Below are positions 25,076 through 37,939 of a stretch of 64,000 nt of DNA, one piece after another; the stretch's first letter is position 1, and every line of letters starts with the position of its first letter. This DNA comes from Primula veris. Taxonomy: Eukaryota; Streptophyta; Magnoliopsida; Ericales; Primulaceae. The stretch covers positions 13,540,814-13,604,813 of the forward strand of contig OY821740.1 of assembly GCA_963682055.1 (NCBI GenBank), written 5' to 3'. A program made the position numbers and the translations under genes. The notes under the pieces are model-generated. The model saw nothing but the letters and a program-made list of their open reading frames with translations, was not told the origin of the DNA and ran no database searches.

Positions 25076-28000
25076 ATTGTGGGCCCACTAATTATATATA
25101 TAAAAAATACTATTACAGGCGTATCAAGTTGCCAAGACCCCATCAAGTGTTGATAAATTGTACCAGTTTCTGTAAAAGGCAACAGAAAATCCACGGCCAC
25201 ATATATATGATCAAATTTTTTGTACGAAACGAAACAAAATCGATTGTATATCATTAAAACGCATGTTAAACATGTACTCGATGGTTCAAAATGCACCCAA
25301 AGGGATGTACTCTATTATTGTATATCATTCAGAGGACTAAAAACTAGTATTACTGTAGTAGAGACGTCTCACTTTTTGAATCTTACCCCTCTGCTGGAAT
25401 AATAAAAACACAAAAAATGAAACACGAATAAATAAATAAAATCATAGCAAAATCTACCCCACTAATTATGAATAAACTATAAACATTGTGCGTGTGAACG
25501 ATCGACTTTTTTTGGTAAAAAAACTTTTTTTAAAAAGCAATGAGAAATTTTCTACGCTGCAGTGCGGAGTTTGACACTACTTTTGTTTTTATACTTATAA
25601 GTGACGTATGACGTGTTGTTTTTATTAATAAGTGATTTCTTAGTTATTTTAATTGTTAAGTGACTCGAAAATGTACAAACAAATTTTCTTAGATGTTTCT
25701 TTTTGGTATATTTTACGTGAAAAATCTAAAAATATCACCAATTTTCTACATTCTGTCTTTGAGCTATTTGACTTTTTTGACCCAAAATCTAGCTTCTCAA
25801 GCTAAAAAGGCTAAATGACCAAACACCAATAGTATTTTCAAAGCAAAAGACTAAAATATTTAGGAAAATAAACAATTGCCATGAGAAGCACAATGTTAAA
25901 TGATTATAGATGCTATTTTAAAACTTTCGGAATTATTAAAAAAAAAAAAACTGAAACATTTGGGGTTCATTTTTACAAATTTATACCATGTACAATATGT
26001 ATTGACAGTTGAGTTTTTAAAATATGGCGGTGATATATAGTCTCTGTATAGGCCCTTCCTAACTCCCCTCATGTTTCTTCTTTTAAAAAATATTTTTATT
26101 TTTTTCGGACTATCTTAGGACGAGCAGATACATGACACTTATACACATGCCGGCTTTATGTCCAAAATTGGACTTATTAGAAAGCATGAGTACACATGGA
26201 AGATTAATGCTCGATGTGCTTCCCTCGAATATTCTTTTTGCAAAACTTTCATCCTTGAAAATTTCACTTGCAATTGAAACTTGAAACCATCTCGACCAAT
26301 TTTGAGAAACGGCAGTTTTTGTTTTCTATATCTTTGTTGTTTCCCTTTTTTATAATTAAAGTTTTGGGCATTTGTTCTCTTATACATCACAATTCCAAAA
26401 GGAAATATTTAAATAGTAAAATTATATCAAAAGGACGCGTAAATCTGGATATTTATATTTAATTACAATGAATTTGGCTTTTTCGTTTTATTAGGTTATG
26501 TTAAGAACATAAAGATCCAAAAATCCGTCCGTTGGGAAATTCGCCGTTTATTCATTTCTTTTCTAAATTTGGGATAACCAGAGGGACGTTGGTCTAGTGC
26601 TCTTGATGTACACTTGAACGTTCATAAATAGCAACTTTCATCTCTTGCATGATTCACATTATAAGTTATATGCATCGCTGACTTTATAAATTCCGCTTTC
26701 CAACCTAGTTTATAAAGTTTCGACGTATATTTAGCTTTATCCGGAGAAAAAAAGTCATATTACAAAAAAGAAATGGAACATGAACCATACTTGTAACAAA
26801 GTATATTATCTTGAAACATAATACAAAATTAAGCTCACGAAAAACGTAAATTACTTACTAACTAGCTAACTTCTAAACGCCGTAGTTATTTTTCTTCTAC
26901 GTACATATTGTGCCTAGGCGTGGACACAGTCATGACTTGGTAGCTCAATTGAAAGTTTGTAAACTATTCGTGAATTAGTTTTCTGTTTTAACATATAGTA
27001 TAAGTGGGTAACAAGATGAATAAGTCTACATATATATGTTCAATGACTTATTCTCTATAGACTCTATATATATTAGACCAAACGATTCACACGTCTAATT
27101 CAATAATTTTCCTGCGTTTACTTTTCTGTATTTTTGTATGGACAAAAAGTAGTTGATATTATTTGACTAAATTAATGCAGGCTTTTGAATTTGATGCGCT
27201 GATTCTGGTCTTAGGACAGACAAAAACAGCTATGAGATATCATTCTCATGTGCAGAAAGAGGCCAAAACAGAACATGTACGAGTACAAGTTGGTAAAAAA
27301 AAGCATGTTATAGTACTAAAATTAGTGGTTGAAAGCTTTAAATTGCATTGGTATAATGACGTGGCTTCAGGTCTGTTACATGATATGGTATCTCATCATA
27401 TATTCTTAGTCATGACTCGTGCATGTGAAATTAGGTGTAAAATCCTGTAATTTTATTTATTTACTCTTAACTTTAATTCTATTGGTTATATAATTTTAGA
27501 TATGATTGTTAATTAAGTTTCCTTGTTGATTTAAAAATTATTTAGCATTCTTATAATATTAATTTGGACTTAAGATGATGTATACAGTCAATAGGTTTGT
27601 TTGTTTTGGTTATGAATTGGAATCGGTGATGGAACATTTATAGTATGTTTGGGATGAGAATAGTTTATAACGTTATCACCTCGTTTATTTGCAGTATTAG
27701 TAGTAATGAGACTAGCAATATCTTCGGAATATGGCGAGATAATAAATGAAGGCCGGATTAGCAGTACACACATGAAATATCAATGAAGTGTTTTTTTGAA
27801 TTTTATTGGGTTTTAACTATTTTACAAATTTATATGTATATTCATAATATATATATATATATATATATGATTTTAATATATATATATATATACAACACCC
27901 CATTTACTCCAAATACTCTAATTTCCCAATACCACACCCCCTATTACTCTGAACACCTAAATTTTTCATCATTTCTAATCTCATGTTACTAATAGTTTCG

Positions 28001-28505
28001 TCTCCACTTTTCATACCAAACGCGGTATTTATGGGCCCGACGATATTTCTAATACCATATACCCTAATCACATCCTAATCTCATCCCAAACAAATGAGGC
28101 CTAATAGTTACTACATTATACCTTCACGCGGTTACAGCTACAAATATTTCTATTGAAAGGGCACGTTTAATTACTTTACCATTCACTAATCTCGTTTACC
28201 TTAACACTCATTTTTATAATGTTTTCAGGTATTAGAGTTAAGATCGAGTTAGTCGGACCAGACATACATCCTAGAATTTTGTATCTAGTTTTCCACTGTG
28301 TTAATATATTAATTTAGATTGTAAGAATTGGAATCGAAATGTTTGAATTTTCAACCTTGTATTATTTGTCAGGTTTTGTTTTTTATATAGAAAGTGATCA
28401 TTTTTACTTTATATTTTCTAATGTTTAAGTTAGTTTTTGTCTAACACGTGCCGCCACACGTTTTATTCGGCCGTTAACTCTCAAATTAAGTCTGTGATGT
28501 TACAT
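25076..28505. other. Intergenic, AT-rich, no gene supported
   Basis: No recognised gene lies in these 3.4 kb. An open stretch at 27163-27450 has no ATG at its start and no recognisable family. (AT)n microsatellites lie at 27847-27869 and 27875-27892. Confidence 0.5.
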
Positions 28506-29021
28506 TAGGGCTCCAAATGAACCAAAGGAATCGAACATAGTTGTGTTCGTGTTCGGTTTGTTTGCTTACTAGGTTCGCTCGTGTTCGGTTTGTGTTCGTT
28601 ACGAACATTTGAAATCGTGTTCGTGATTGTTCGTTAAAAAATAAAAATTATTCGTGATCATGCTCTGTTTGTTCGTTAACTTGGTTTTTTTTAATAAACC
28701 TAAAAATGATTATATATTTTTTAATTTTGGAAAAAAAGACAATTACCACATATCATTGAGAATGTAATAAAACTTATACAATATGGTTAAAGTTTTAAAA
28801 ACAATATTTAAATACATATATGTCTATATTTACACCTATATTTCTACATATATAAATTAATTTATAACATCAATATATTTAATTTAACGAACACGAACCT
28901 TAACGAACCGAATGGAGGTATGTTCATATTCGGTTCATTTAAAAAACGAACGATCGTGAACCGAACAGTTGACGAACCGAACACGAAATGTTCATAACTG
29001 TTGGGTTAATTTGCAGCCCTA
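28506..29021. mobile_element. hAT-like element related to the one in the PIAL intron
   Basis: The left end TAGGGCTCCAAATGAACC and right end GGTTAATTTGCAGCCCTA are inverted relatives of the 3862-4573 element. The subterminal parts again carry many GTGTTCGTTCG / CGAACACGAAC-type repeats around an AT-rich centre. A clean 8-bp target duplication is not visible. There is no coding capacity. Confidence 0.65.
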
Positions 29022-29325
29022 CATGTGAGTAGGGGTCTGAATGAAATCGACCGTTTGTGTAGGTTTAAGTTCATGTTTGTTCCTTTGTAAACCAAATGGT
29101 AATTATGAATGATATAGTATGTTCTTTTAGTAACTATAAGTGGAGAATTTTTTGGTTTGTTTAGGCCCGTATTTGTTTAATTAAAGGTAGAATTAACATA
29201 AACATAATTTACATCTATTATATTAACAAAAACATACCATTAAAAATTAAATTATTCAAAACATACATTTCATTAATAATTAATAAAAAAAACAAAAAAA
29301 AACTCATTAATCACTCCTGATATAT

Positions 29326-29600
29326 TTGCTCCCTGTCCTCCTCTCACCCTCTCTCCAATCTATCTCTTCTCCTCCTTCTCGCTCTCTATCAAATCTCTCT
29401 TTCCTCTTTATTCTCGCTCTCTCCGATCTCTTTTTCGATCTCTCTCTGCTCCTCCCTCTCTCTCTACTCCTCCCGCTCTCTCTCCGCTCCTCTCACTCTC
29501 TCTCATCCGTCTTTTTTCTCTTTCAAATCTTTCTCTCCTCCTCATTCTCGCTCTCTCCGATCTCTGCTCCTCTCTCTCTTTTTCCGGTCTCTTTATTCGG
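29326..29600. repeat. Pyrimidine-rich low-complexity tract
   Basis: About 270 bases are almost entirely C and T, built from variants of CTCTCTCC and GATCTCT on the + strand. Long open frames across it on both strands come from low complexity. Confidence 0.8.
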
Positions 29601-29759
29601 TATAGATTGAAACAGAAATATCCGTTGGAGTGTGCGACGAGGGTGTAGAGCGAGGTCGAAAACTCAAGATTGATGCCGACGTAGATGCAGTCGTCAAAGG
29701 AGAGGCCCACGACGACGTAGTAGTTCGAGATCGGAGGACGGACAAATATTGAATTTGTT

Positions 29760-30120
29760 TAACTAGTGTATAAGATTAAAAAATAAGTGTATGAATTCTT
29801 TAAATTAATGATATGAAGTTGAAAATTATGGATATCAATTATGTGAATAATGATATGAATTCTGTAAATTCGGGTATGAACTTTAAAAATAAGGGTGAAC
29901 TCTACGAATTATGCTATGAACTTTTAAAATAAGGGTACGAACTTTTGGAATAAACTTATGAAAATATACAAATTAGGGTATGAACTTTTGAAATAAGGGT
30001 ATGAACTTTTAAAATAAGCATATGAAAATATATAAATTAGAATATGAATTTTTAAAATAATGGTATGAACTTTTTGAATAAGGGTATGAAATATACAAAT
30101 TAGGGTATGAGCATTTTGGG
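29760..30120. repeat. Degenerate tandem repeat of GGGTATGAACTTTT units
   Basis: Units such as GGGTATGAACTTTTGAAATAA and ATATACAAATTAGGGTATGA recur about ten times with drift, giving a minisatellite-like block. No coding role is seen. Confidence 0.75.
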
Positions 30121-31172
30121 TATGTTTTTGTTAATTTAGTTTCAATATGTTTTGTTAATTTATTCTTAATTATATATATTGCTATATGATTTGTATAAAA
30201 TTTAAATGCTAGAGATATTAGTAATAAAATTACATTTTCATGTGGGAGATGGATCATTACAAAATTAGTTAAGCTTGAAATAATCCAAATTTATGTGAAT
30301 GATGTATCATTATAAAATTTGTATGGGTGTCGTGTATTATTATTTCAAAATCAGTAATGTTATTTTTATTATTGTACTGTACAAACAATTACAGACTTTA
30401 CCATGAAGTGTTCGACTTGTTAAATTAATCTATTTTACGCGTGTGTATATATATATATATAAGAATTTATACATTTGTGGGATATATAAAGTTAAAACTA
30501 ACAACAATTTGCATTAATTATAATGTCAAACCAATTAATTAATAAATATAAAGTCGTATTATCAGCTAATAATTAAGGAAATGAAAGTATTTATTTCTTA
30601 TAATTATTGAATGTTTAACGAAGCGTTTATGAGCAATTTGTGTTAGGTTCGTCAATTGTTGTCACTAATTCGGTTCATGATAGTTTGTTATAAATGAACA
30701 TGAACAAACTATTTATTTAATGAACATAAACATGGAAATATACATGTTTGACTGGTTTCAAATAATTACAGTCTTCTTACCTATTTCTTCTTAAATTATA
30801 GGAGTACAAATATTCTACCTTATTTCTTTATCTATTTTCGTGTCTTTTTGTTTTTTTATCTAAAAAAATATTCTAAAAAATTTGAAATTTTTTATATAAT
30901 TACTATAATACATGTATCAATACATTCCAATAATTATTTTTAAAAGAAAATCCACACAAAATTTGTTTTGGAATAAATGTATAAATTAGTGTAAATTAAA
31001 TTGTGAATATTAAAAAAATTGTCTAAAACAATATTATGTTCAAATGTTTTAAAATTTGAATACAATATATTATAAAAGTTTATAAAGTTGTGGTATAAAT
31101 TGTGAAAATTTAAAATTTGAATGAAAATAAGTAAAAATGCACGCAAAATATAGAGAAAGGAGTAAAATATTT
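30121..31172. other. Intergenic, very AT-rich
   Basis: No gene is seen. Near 30640-30730 there is a fragment with GGTTCATGATAG and AATGAACATGAAC that recalls the hAT-like elements. Confidence 0.5.
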
Positions 31173-31177
31173 GCACT

Positions 31178-31399
31178 TGTTGTGTGACATATTAGCTCGT
31201 TATAGATATATATAGAGATATGTATAGATATATAGAGAGATATGAGAGAGACAACAATAGAGTCTTTATTAATTAGAATGTATATGAATGAATGTCAAAT
31301 ACAAGACCCCTAGCCCTCTTTATATAGATAGAGGGTTAGGGTTACAAGCCCATCTGGGCCCATTAAGTAAAAGCCCAAGAGTCCAATAATCTTACAACA
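31178..31399 (-). repeat. Copia 3' LTR (left on the + strand)
   Basis: These 222 bp match the repeat at 37940-38161 base for base on my reading. It begins TGTTGTGTGAC and ends CTTACAACA on the + strand. It contains AGAGATA/TATATAG simple repeats and a TTTATATAGATAGAGGG stretch. Confidence 0.95.
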
Positions 31400-31411
31400 C
31401 TCCCCCTTTGG
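31400..31411 (-). other. Polypurine tract of the Copia element
   Basis: On the minus strand CCAAAGGGGGAG abuts the 3' LTR start TGTTGTAAG. This is the plus-strand priming site expected for LTR retrotransposons and it fixes the orientation. Confidence 0.8.
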
Positions 31412-31774
31412 ACGTCTTGAATTCTTCGTCTTCATGCAGTCGATCTGAGTCGAGTTCATTCGCAGTGCTAAACACATAAAAACCTTAGGGACGGAAAACC
31501 CAGTGTGGGACAAAACCGGTACCTAGGAGAAACTGTGTAGCCGAATGATATAGGCCGAAATATCATGTAAGTAACTAACCACAAAACAGTGTGCCTCATC
31601 AAAACCTTGTCAGAGCAAACCCAATGGAAAAATCTCTGATCGAAGGAAAAAGAGTGCAACAATGGTAGTAGTAGGGATCAACCACAAGACAGGTGCCTCA
31701 TCAAAACCTTGCTAGAGTAAACCCAGTGGGAAAAAATCTCTAGTCGAAGGACAAAAGAGTACACAGTGGTAAGA

Positions 31775-32150
31775 AGTATACAACAGGATACTCCCCCTAA
31801 TTTCGGCAATCTTAAGTGAGATATGATAGGAACGTGTCTCGCTAAAAAAACCTTGCCAAGGAAAACCCAGTGGGAAAAAACCTTGGTCTAAGGACAAAAA
31901 GAGTACACGAGCATGCGACTGGATGCTCCCCCTCACTTGCACACGACAGGGTGCGAAGATTTCGACTAAGTAGTAATTAGTGCAATAAACATTCACCTGG
32001 ATGCTCCCCCTCACTTGCACACGACTGGGTGCAAAGATTTCATATTCCAAGAAAGAGTACGAGCATTCGAATGGATGCCTCATTTACTTACATACGACTG
32101 GATGCAAGAAAATCTAATGTGGAATAGAACGAGCATTCAACTGGATGCTC
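31775..32150 (-). repeat. Cluster of short hairpins in Copia 3' noncoding region
   Basis: Six palindromes lie within 376 bp: stem AGTAT at 31775, GAGCAT at 31909, GCAC at 31939, TTGCAC at 32015, CTTACAT at 32087 (one mismatch) and GAGCAT at 32131. Each has an 8-base loop: ACAACAGG, GCGACTGG, ACGACAGG, ACGACTGG, ACGACTGG and TCAACTGG respectively. Some sit in imperfect tandem units (GGATGCTCCCCCTCACTTGC occurs twice). Confidence 0.85.
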
Positions 32151-32369
32151 TTAAACTTCATTTGTGAAGATTAATTTCGGCGAGAAATGCTAAATAGCAT
32201 AATGTAGTCATGTCTCTCTTGATCAATAACAACAAGTTGTCTTCTATGACAAGTGTTTTATCTGGATCGTGAGACAGAACATATGTAATTCAAATATGAC
32301 TAATACTAGCTCGAAGCCATATACACTCTCTAGTCGTCTCATAGAGCACGAATAGATCAGAGTGATTCA

Positions 32370-32510
32370 CTTGGAGTCATTCCAAGACCTCCAAGATGTC
32401 GCCTTATTCCTAATGGTAAAGACATACCATGTTAGGAATATCCCTTATACGGGTCTGATAAGTAACCGGCATCGGTATAACCGAAAAAGGGTTGCGTTAA
32501 TTCGAGTACC
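32370..32510 (-). pseudogene. Copia RNase H remnant
   Basis: The minus-strand translation contains GYTDAGYLSDPYKGYS followed by a stop, then further fragments (WRSW) in shifted frames. This matches the Copia RNase H motif region (Y.DAGYLSDP...). It is non-functional. Confidence 0.7.
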
Positions 32511-33019
32511 GAAGGGGGTAGGTACACTCGATGACGCAAATGGGATAAACTAGCCCACTTCCAAAATTACCATAAGGTAAGGGAATGCGTCTTTAGTGCC
32601 ATTTCGATGGCAGCGTGTTAGCGCGATGTTGTGTCGAGCTATACCATTCACAACAGACGAGATGTTCGTCCTAGCACATTAGACCAAGTACAATGATGTG
32701 CTTATTGTACTTAGATATGAACATTATGGTTCAATATCTCTTCATCGTCTCATCAGGGATGGACTGGGTCTATATCAATGTCTAGTGATCGAACGATCAT
32801 GGGAGAATCTGACGACTTAGCGTCATGATGACTAAAACGTCATAACACCTTCTGGGTGTAGTCTGAATCATGGACTTAGATTCAATCTTTACGGGACTCA
32901 ATCATTAGGTTGAGTCACTACCGTGTCTTCCCAAGATCCTTCATCTCGAAGGCAAATCCAAAAATGGATCGCGTAATAAAACACGCAAGGGCATAATACT
33001 TGTTCAAGTATCCCAAGCT

Positions 33020-33560
33020 AATCAAGTACTCACTTAGGCGGTATACCACATCCGCTCGGATTATATTAATCCATATAGTGAACGTCTCAGTCAATTGAGA
33101 TCGTGTTCCGTGGTCAGAAACTACTTGATTTAAGCATTATGAAGTCACACAGAGACCTTCATCTACATCTCTTTGTCTAAATCCCCATAGAGATAAAACC
33201 GTGACCACATTCATGGCTGCATACTCAGTTTTCTGGAAACTACTAAACTGGTAAAGTAGGGGACTATTATAATGTCCATTTTGAGTAAATCAACCATCTC
33301 GTAATCAATTCCAAGGTGTGAGAGAAGCCTTGCGCTACTAGGCGAGCATTCTACAATCTCATTATTCTCATCACTTTTCCTTACGAATAACCAAATAAAC
33401 GAACTCGTTTAACATTGGTGGTGTTGGAACTACAGGTCCGAACACACTTTCGCTAAGGAGTCTACTTGGATTGCAAGTTTCCATTAGTACAGTCTATTCT
33501 ACGTTGACTTCAGGCAACGGTACATGGTTCTCTGTCATAATTTGTTCATATTATCAGTTG
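33020..33560 (-). pseudogene. Copia reverse transcriptase remnant
   Basis: Minus-strand fragments VFGPVVPTP, DENNEIV, ARLVAQGFSHTLGIDYE and FYLYGDLDKEM appear in order. They correspond to the conserved N-terminal part of Copia reverse transcriptase (FGPVV...NEIVRYKARLVAQGF...GIDY). Several stops and frame changes separate them, so no enzyme can be made. Confidence 0.75.
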
Positions 33561-33739
33561 TCACCGAATATATGAACAAGTAATCAATGACAGTCTCGTT
33601 TCGCTTCAATATCGTCTAAGATATCATGATCGACAGATATTTCGAGATTCTTAGGATGAGGAGGAAATCACACATCTCCTTGATCCTTTATAATCTCGTG
33701 CGACAAACGAGTTTCAGTTCACCACCTCTGGGGCTGAAC

Positions 33740-33948
33740 GAATTTGGAACCGGTCAACTTCCTCGTATCTTGGGAAGGACGAAAGACTGACGGCCGACGG
33801 CAGCGTCCTTTGCTTGGCGGGTTCGGCCAAAGCAACGTGTTACGAATGGAACACGGCGTCCGACAGGGACGTCTATCCTTGCAAGCATTTTGCAGCAGGT
33901 ATAAATGATCTCGTGACATCTCATAAAGTCATTAAATGCATCTGGCAT
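33740..33948 (-). pseudogene. Copia linker region remnant
   Basis: The minus frame starting PDAFNDF and containing ARIDVPVGRRVP recalls the linker of this Copia lineage (PDAF.D...APARIDVPVG) that precedes the reverse transcriptase. It is open for about 60 codons and then lost. Confidence 0.65.
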
Positions 33949-34264
33949 TTAGTTAGACTTGAGGGAGTCTATGCACTTACTTATCACTAAGTGCAGTTTT
34001 GGGGATCAAGCTAAGACTGAGTGGGTTATGCCACGTTATTTCACGTCGTTCCTTATCAACGGTAACGTGCAAATCTCCCCCTAACGACGGGGAGAACAGT
34101 CTTAGCGATGTCACTTTCGCATATCATGCGGTAAAGAGATCGCTTGCCAAGGTTACTCTATCAAATGATAGGCAGGAGATTCATAATCGACTTATGTCCC
34201 CTTCAGAGGTCCATATTTTGAACGCTATAGCGGCTCAATCAAAATATTAATTAAGCACTCCAAA

Positions 34265-34740
34265 CACGCGTTAATATGAGACTTCTGGCTCATAACCAGT
34301 AACCAGCTGGTACGCATATGGTGTTTGAGTGTCTATGGGCCTCATAACGGACCAATGCAGCAAAATAGCATAACCCCACACGGAAATATAAATCTTGGTG
34401 CGCAAGACCAAGAAATGCGTGCAATCATTTGCAGTCGCATCATCAAACTTTCCGTGAGTCCATTTGGGTCTGAACATAATCGACAGGATGTTCAATTTCA
34501 ATTTCCAAACTCAAGTAATTCAAATCAAAATTTCGATTTTTTTACTCTTTGGAATTATCAAGTCAACTAGACTTTTCAGGATAATCCGGATCATGAGCCA
34601 TCAACTTAATGATAGGGCTAAAAGTTTGGAAAGTGCTGCATTTATGTGGACAACATTAAAATGTGACCATATTGTCGATGCATCAACCATAACCATTTAT
34701 ATTTATGGTCCGTCTTATGGTTGGATAAGTCCACAATAAC
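34265..34740 (-). pseudogene. Copia integrase remnant
   Basis: Minus-strand pieces HDPDYPEK, LDNSKE, IEIEHPVDYVQTQ, RPIDTQTPYAYQLVTGYEP and VWGYAILLHW map onto the Copia integrase core and the segment after it (DNAGEF, VEHPV.YVHTQNG, PLQLV.G). Frames differ between pieces. The domain is dead. Confidence 0.75.
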
Positions 34741-37700
34741 TCCTTCAATTCTTTACAAGAATTCTATGAGTTCTTTTCGTGATCTTTACACATACTGGTC
34801 TTTCAAAGTGAGCATTAATGGCATGAATTTCGGATTAATCCCGAAATATATTCTCAGAGAGAATCCAAATGCTATGCGATTATAAATCAAGCATCGTCTT
34901 TTGACCCGGGAATATCTCATCCGGTCAATGCCACAATATCAAAATGCTCTAATCAATCGACGACAGGCGAATGATAGTATAGACAATCATGTCTTAGCAT
35001 CTAAATCATTTATCATTCGACGACAGGCGAAATGATAAGATAACTTTAAATGCTTTAAAGAATGTGGTAGCAACCACTTGAAAGACATTTCAACTCCTCT
35101 AAAATACGTTTTTGATCGTATTGAATGGAGGCTATGTAAAGAAATTTAATTATTTCATGAGCTATTACCAGGTAACACTGGTTTTCTCGAATATTTTATA
35201 ACTCAACAAGGTACGGCAGGACCTACATGAGTATAAGACCTCATACTTGACAAATCAATTTGGTTTTACCAAAGATTTCGATTTGGAACGACAGGTCCAG
35301 AATCGTTGTCACTGAGTACTCTTTTAGGCAAATAGTTGGTGAAATTATGTGGTACACTGTTACCCACTATTTCTAAAAAACCAACTACACCACAAGTATT
35401 GCCTAAAATTTCATAATTTAAAGTTTGGTCACATTTGTCAAAGGAATTTGCTCAAAACACTTTAAATTATTTCGAGAAATTTCGTAAACAGGCAAACCAT
35501 AATCCAAAAGTATGTCCAAATGGAAAAATCATAATCCAAATGGAAAAACATAATCCAGATGAGCGAAAAAATGGCTCAATGATTTATCAAAATCAATAAA
35601 GAAAGGTATCAACTCATTTGAGCCACAAAATCGGGGGTCTCAATAGTTTCCTTTCAATTAACTTTAACCACATTAGCATCGGTTTTTCCACCTTTATAAT
35701 AGTTGTGAACTATTTAAGGAGTAACCGTGCATGACCTTTGTCTTTATAGCATAGAGTTGGCTCCTTGAGCATTATATCTTGCTTTGTGACAACGTGTCAT
35801 ATTGTTCCTTTCAATTACTGTCTTGGAGCCACAGGTTTTCGATTTTGACGATTGTCTAAAATCTCGCTTGGCTAGGCGATTCATCGGGATCGCGACAGTT
35901 CGAGGCAAATAACACTTGTCTCGGTTCTCGATTCGTGAAAAAAAATATACACGAAGAGCATTAATATCAGGCAAACAATTTGCCATTGACCCAATAGGAT
36001 TAAAACTACTCACCGGGGTAATTTTTTTTTTTATCCAATAACAGATGGGCGATAAAGGAACATTGTGAATATAAATTCACGATACTGCTTATGGAATACA
36101 ATTTCCAAGCTAGTATTTTTGTGAAGGATAGCTCCAATATGTCAATTTCAGACATTTGTTCACCATAGACGTCATCGCGTCTCAAATGTGGCGGCGGAAT
36201 AAAATCAACGCCTTAGCATTCATCTCGAGGGTGAGTAACAACAAACTCGTGTTTTACTCATCAAAGATGGCATCCAAAAAAAAATTTTTGGGCATCACAT
36301 TTTCACACATCAGGGTGAGTAACATGTTGTGACGGATTAAAATCAACGTTTAAACAGTCATTTCGCAAGTATGTTTTTACGATTTTTCTCATCATAGATG
36401 GCATCCAACATGTGTTGGGAGTTCTGGATTATTTATCATATAAAACGACTGGTTTATATGTTTATGGTTTGCACAATCATAAACTTTATTTCGAAACGAC
36501 AGGTTCGAAAAATAGTTTTGCTTGTAATGTGAATAGGTTCTCATTGATCGAACGACAGGTCGATACAGAGACACCAATTCGGCGAAACATACATCACTAT
36601 ATAAACACACTCGGGGAAATTATTATTTAGTCAACCCCTTTCGGTAGCTCTACTTGAAAAACGACCAGGAAAGACGGTGAGGGTGGAGGGCACGAATGCC
36701 ACTTAAAACCCGACCTCATTAGGATATCGACTTCCGCCTATATCTTTCCTAGACATCGTATCCAAATAGGTGAGCCTATTTGGGGAAGGTTCATAATTTT
36801 TCCAACTTAAATGTGAATATATATGATTTCGCAATTTTACCATTCATGGCAATAAATAACAGGTATATCTTTTCTAGATAACCACATATATACAAGGTAG
36901 TATAAAATATATTCATGATATATATCTAATCATGCAGTAGATTTGGTGATAAACTAAATCAATTCAGGATTATCAATCACACAAATTATATCATACCAAA
37001 TCAAATCAAATCAATTAACTGTCATATGGTATATTTATCTATGGTAATATCAAAAGATATGTTGATTATACTAATAAGATATCAATCAATTATTTACGGT
37101 TTATTGCCATATAAGTAATTCTATACATGGTAGTTTTAACATGCACGCAACTAATATATTTTTAATTACCAATTAATTCTATATATGGTAATTTTTAACA
37201 TGCAAAGTGGTTAAATATACATGGAAACATATCAATTTATTCAATTAACATGCAATTTTTATTCACTTGCCTTTTTAATAAATATATATATGCATGTGGG
37301 TGAATATTTAGACCGAATATTGACTTTTATAACACATATATACTGTTTTTATACATGTAATATACTACAGGGACTATCCGTGTAATTTCAGCAAACTATA
37401 TATCTATTTACAGCATTATTACTGCTTCAGTCCATAATTTCAGACAAGTTTCAGTTTAGTCCTTGAGTAATTTCCAGAATAGTTTACAGCTTTCAGAGAA
37501 TTACAAATCAGTACATACGTTTCAGTTTGTTGCAGATTTAATCCGACAGATTAATACATGTTTTACAATTACATGATTTGGGTTATTTTGTATGATATTA
37601 TCAACAAATATGATTTTATAATCAACAATACGTGTGTTACGATCATATATAGTTATCCATACAAGTAACAAACTCTAATACACATGGATTATATACTACG

Positions 37701-37920
37701 GGATATTTATCATGTTTTAGTTATTTATAAAATAATACGTGTGATCACATATATGGAATAAATTAAGTTTTGAATTCGGTATCTTACGCACGGTATGTTG
37801 ATGAAGGTCGATATAGCAAAACCCTAAAAACCCGGATAAACCTCAAGGTTTATAAATACCCAATATCCATCCGTTTACCAAAAATCTCCAATATCCGTGA
37901 GCGTATATTCTATTCTTCGC

Positions 37921-37939
37921 GAGCAAAGTGCCGATAACG
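37921..37939 (-). other. Candidate primer-binding region of the Copia element
   Basis: On the minus strand the LTR end CACACAACA is followed by CGTTATCGGCACTTTGC. Many plant Copia elements have a TTATCAGCAC-like primer site in this position; the match here is approximate. Confidence 0.5.

Noticed and set aside
27163..27450. 95-codon open frame
   Set aside because: It does not begin with ATG, shows no recognisable domain and no splice partners; not supportable as a gene.
29326..29710. Long open frames rich in Ser/Leu (+) or Arg/Glu (-)
   Set aside because: They result from the pyrimidine-rich low-complexity tract; no start context and no family.
31939..36559. Repeated ACGACAGG considered as CRISPR-like direct repeats
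   Set aside because: The repeats are only 8 bases, irregularly spaced, inside a plant retrotransposon; each is a hairpin loop, not a repeat-spacer unit.
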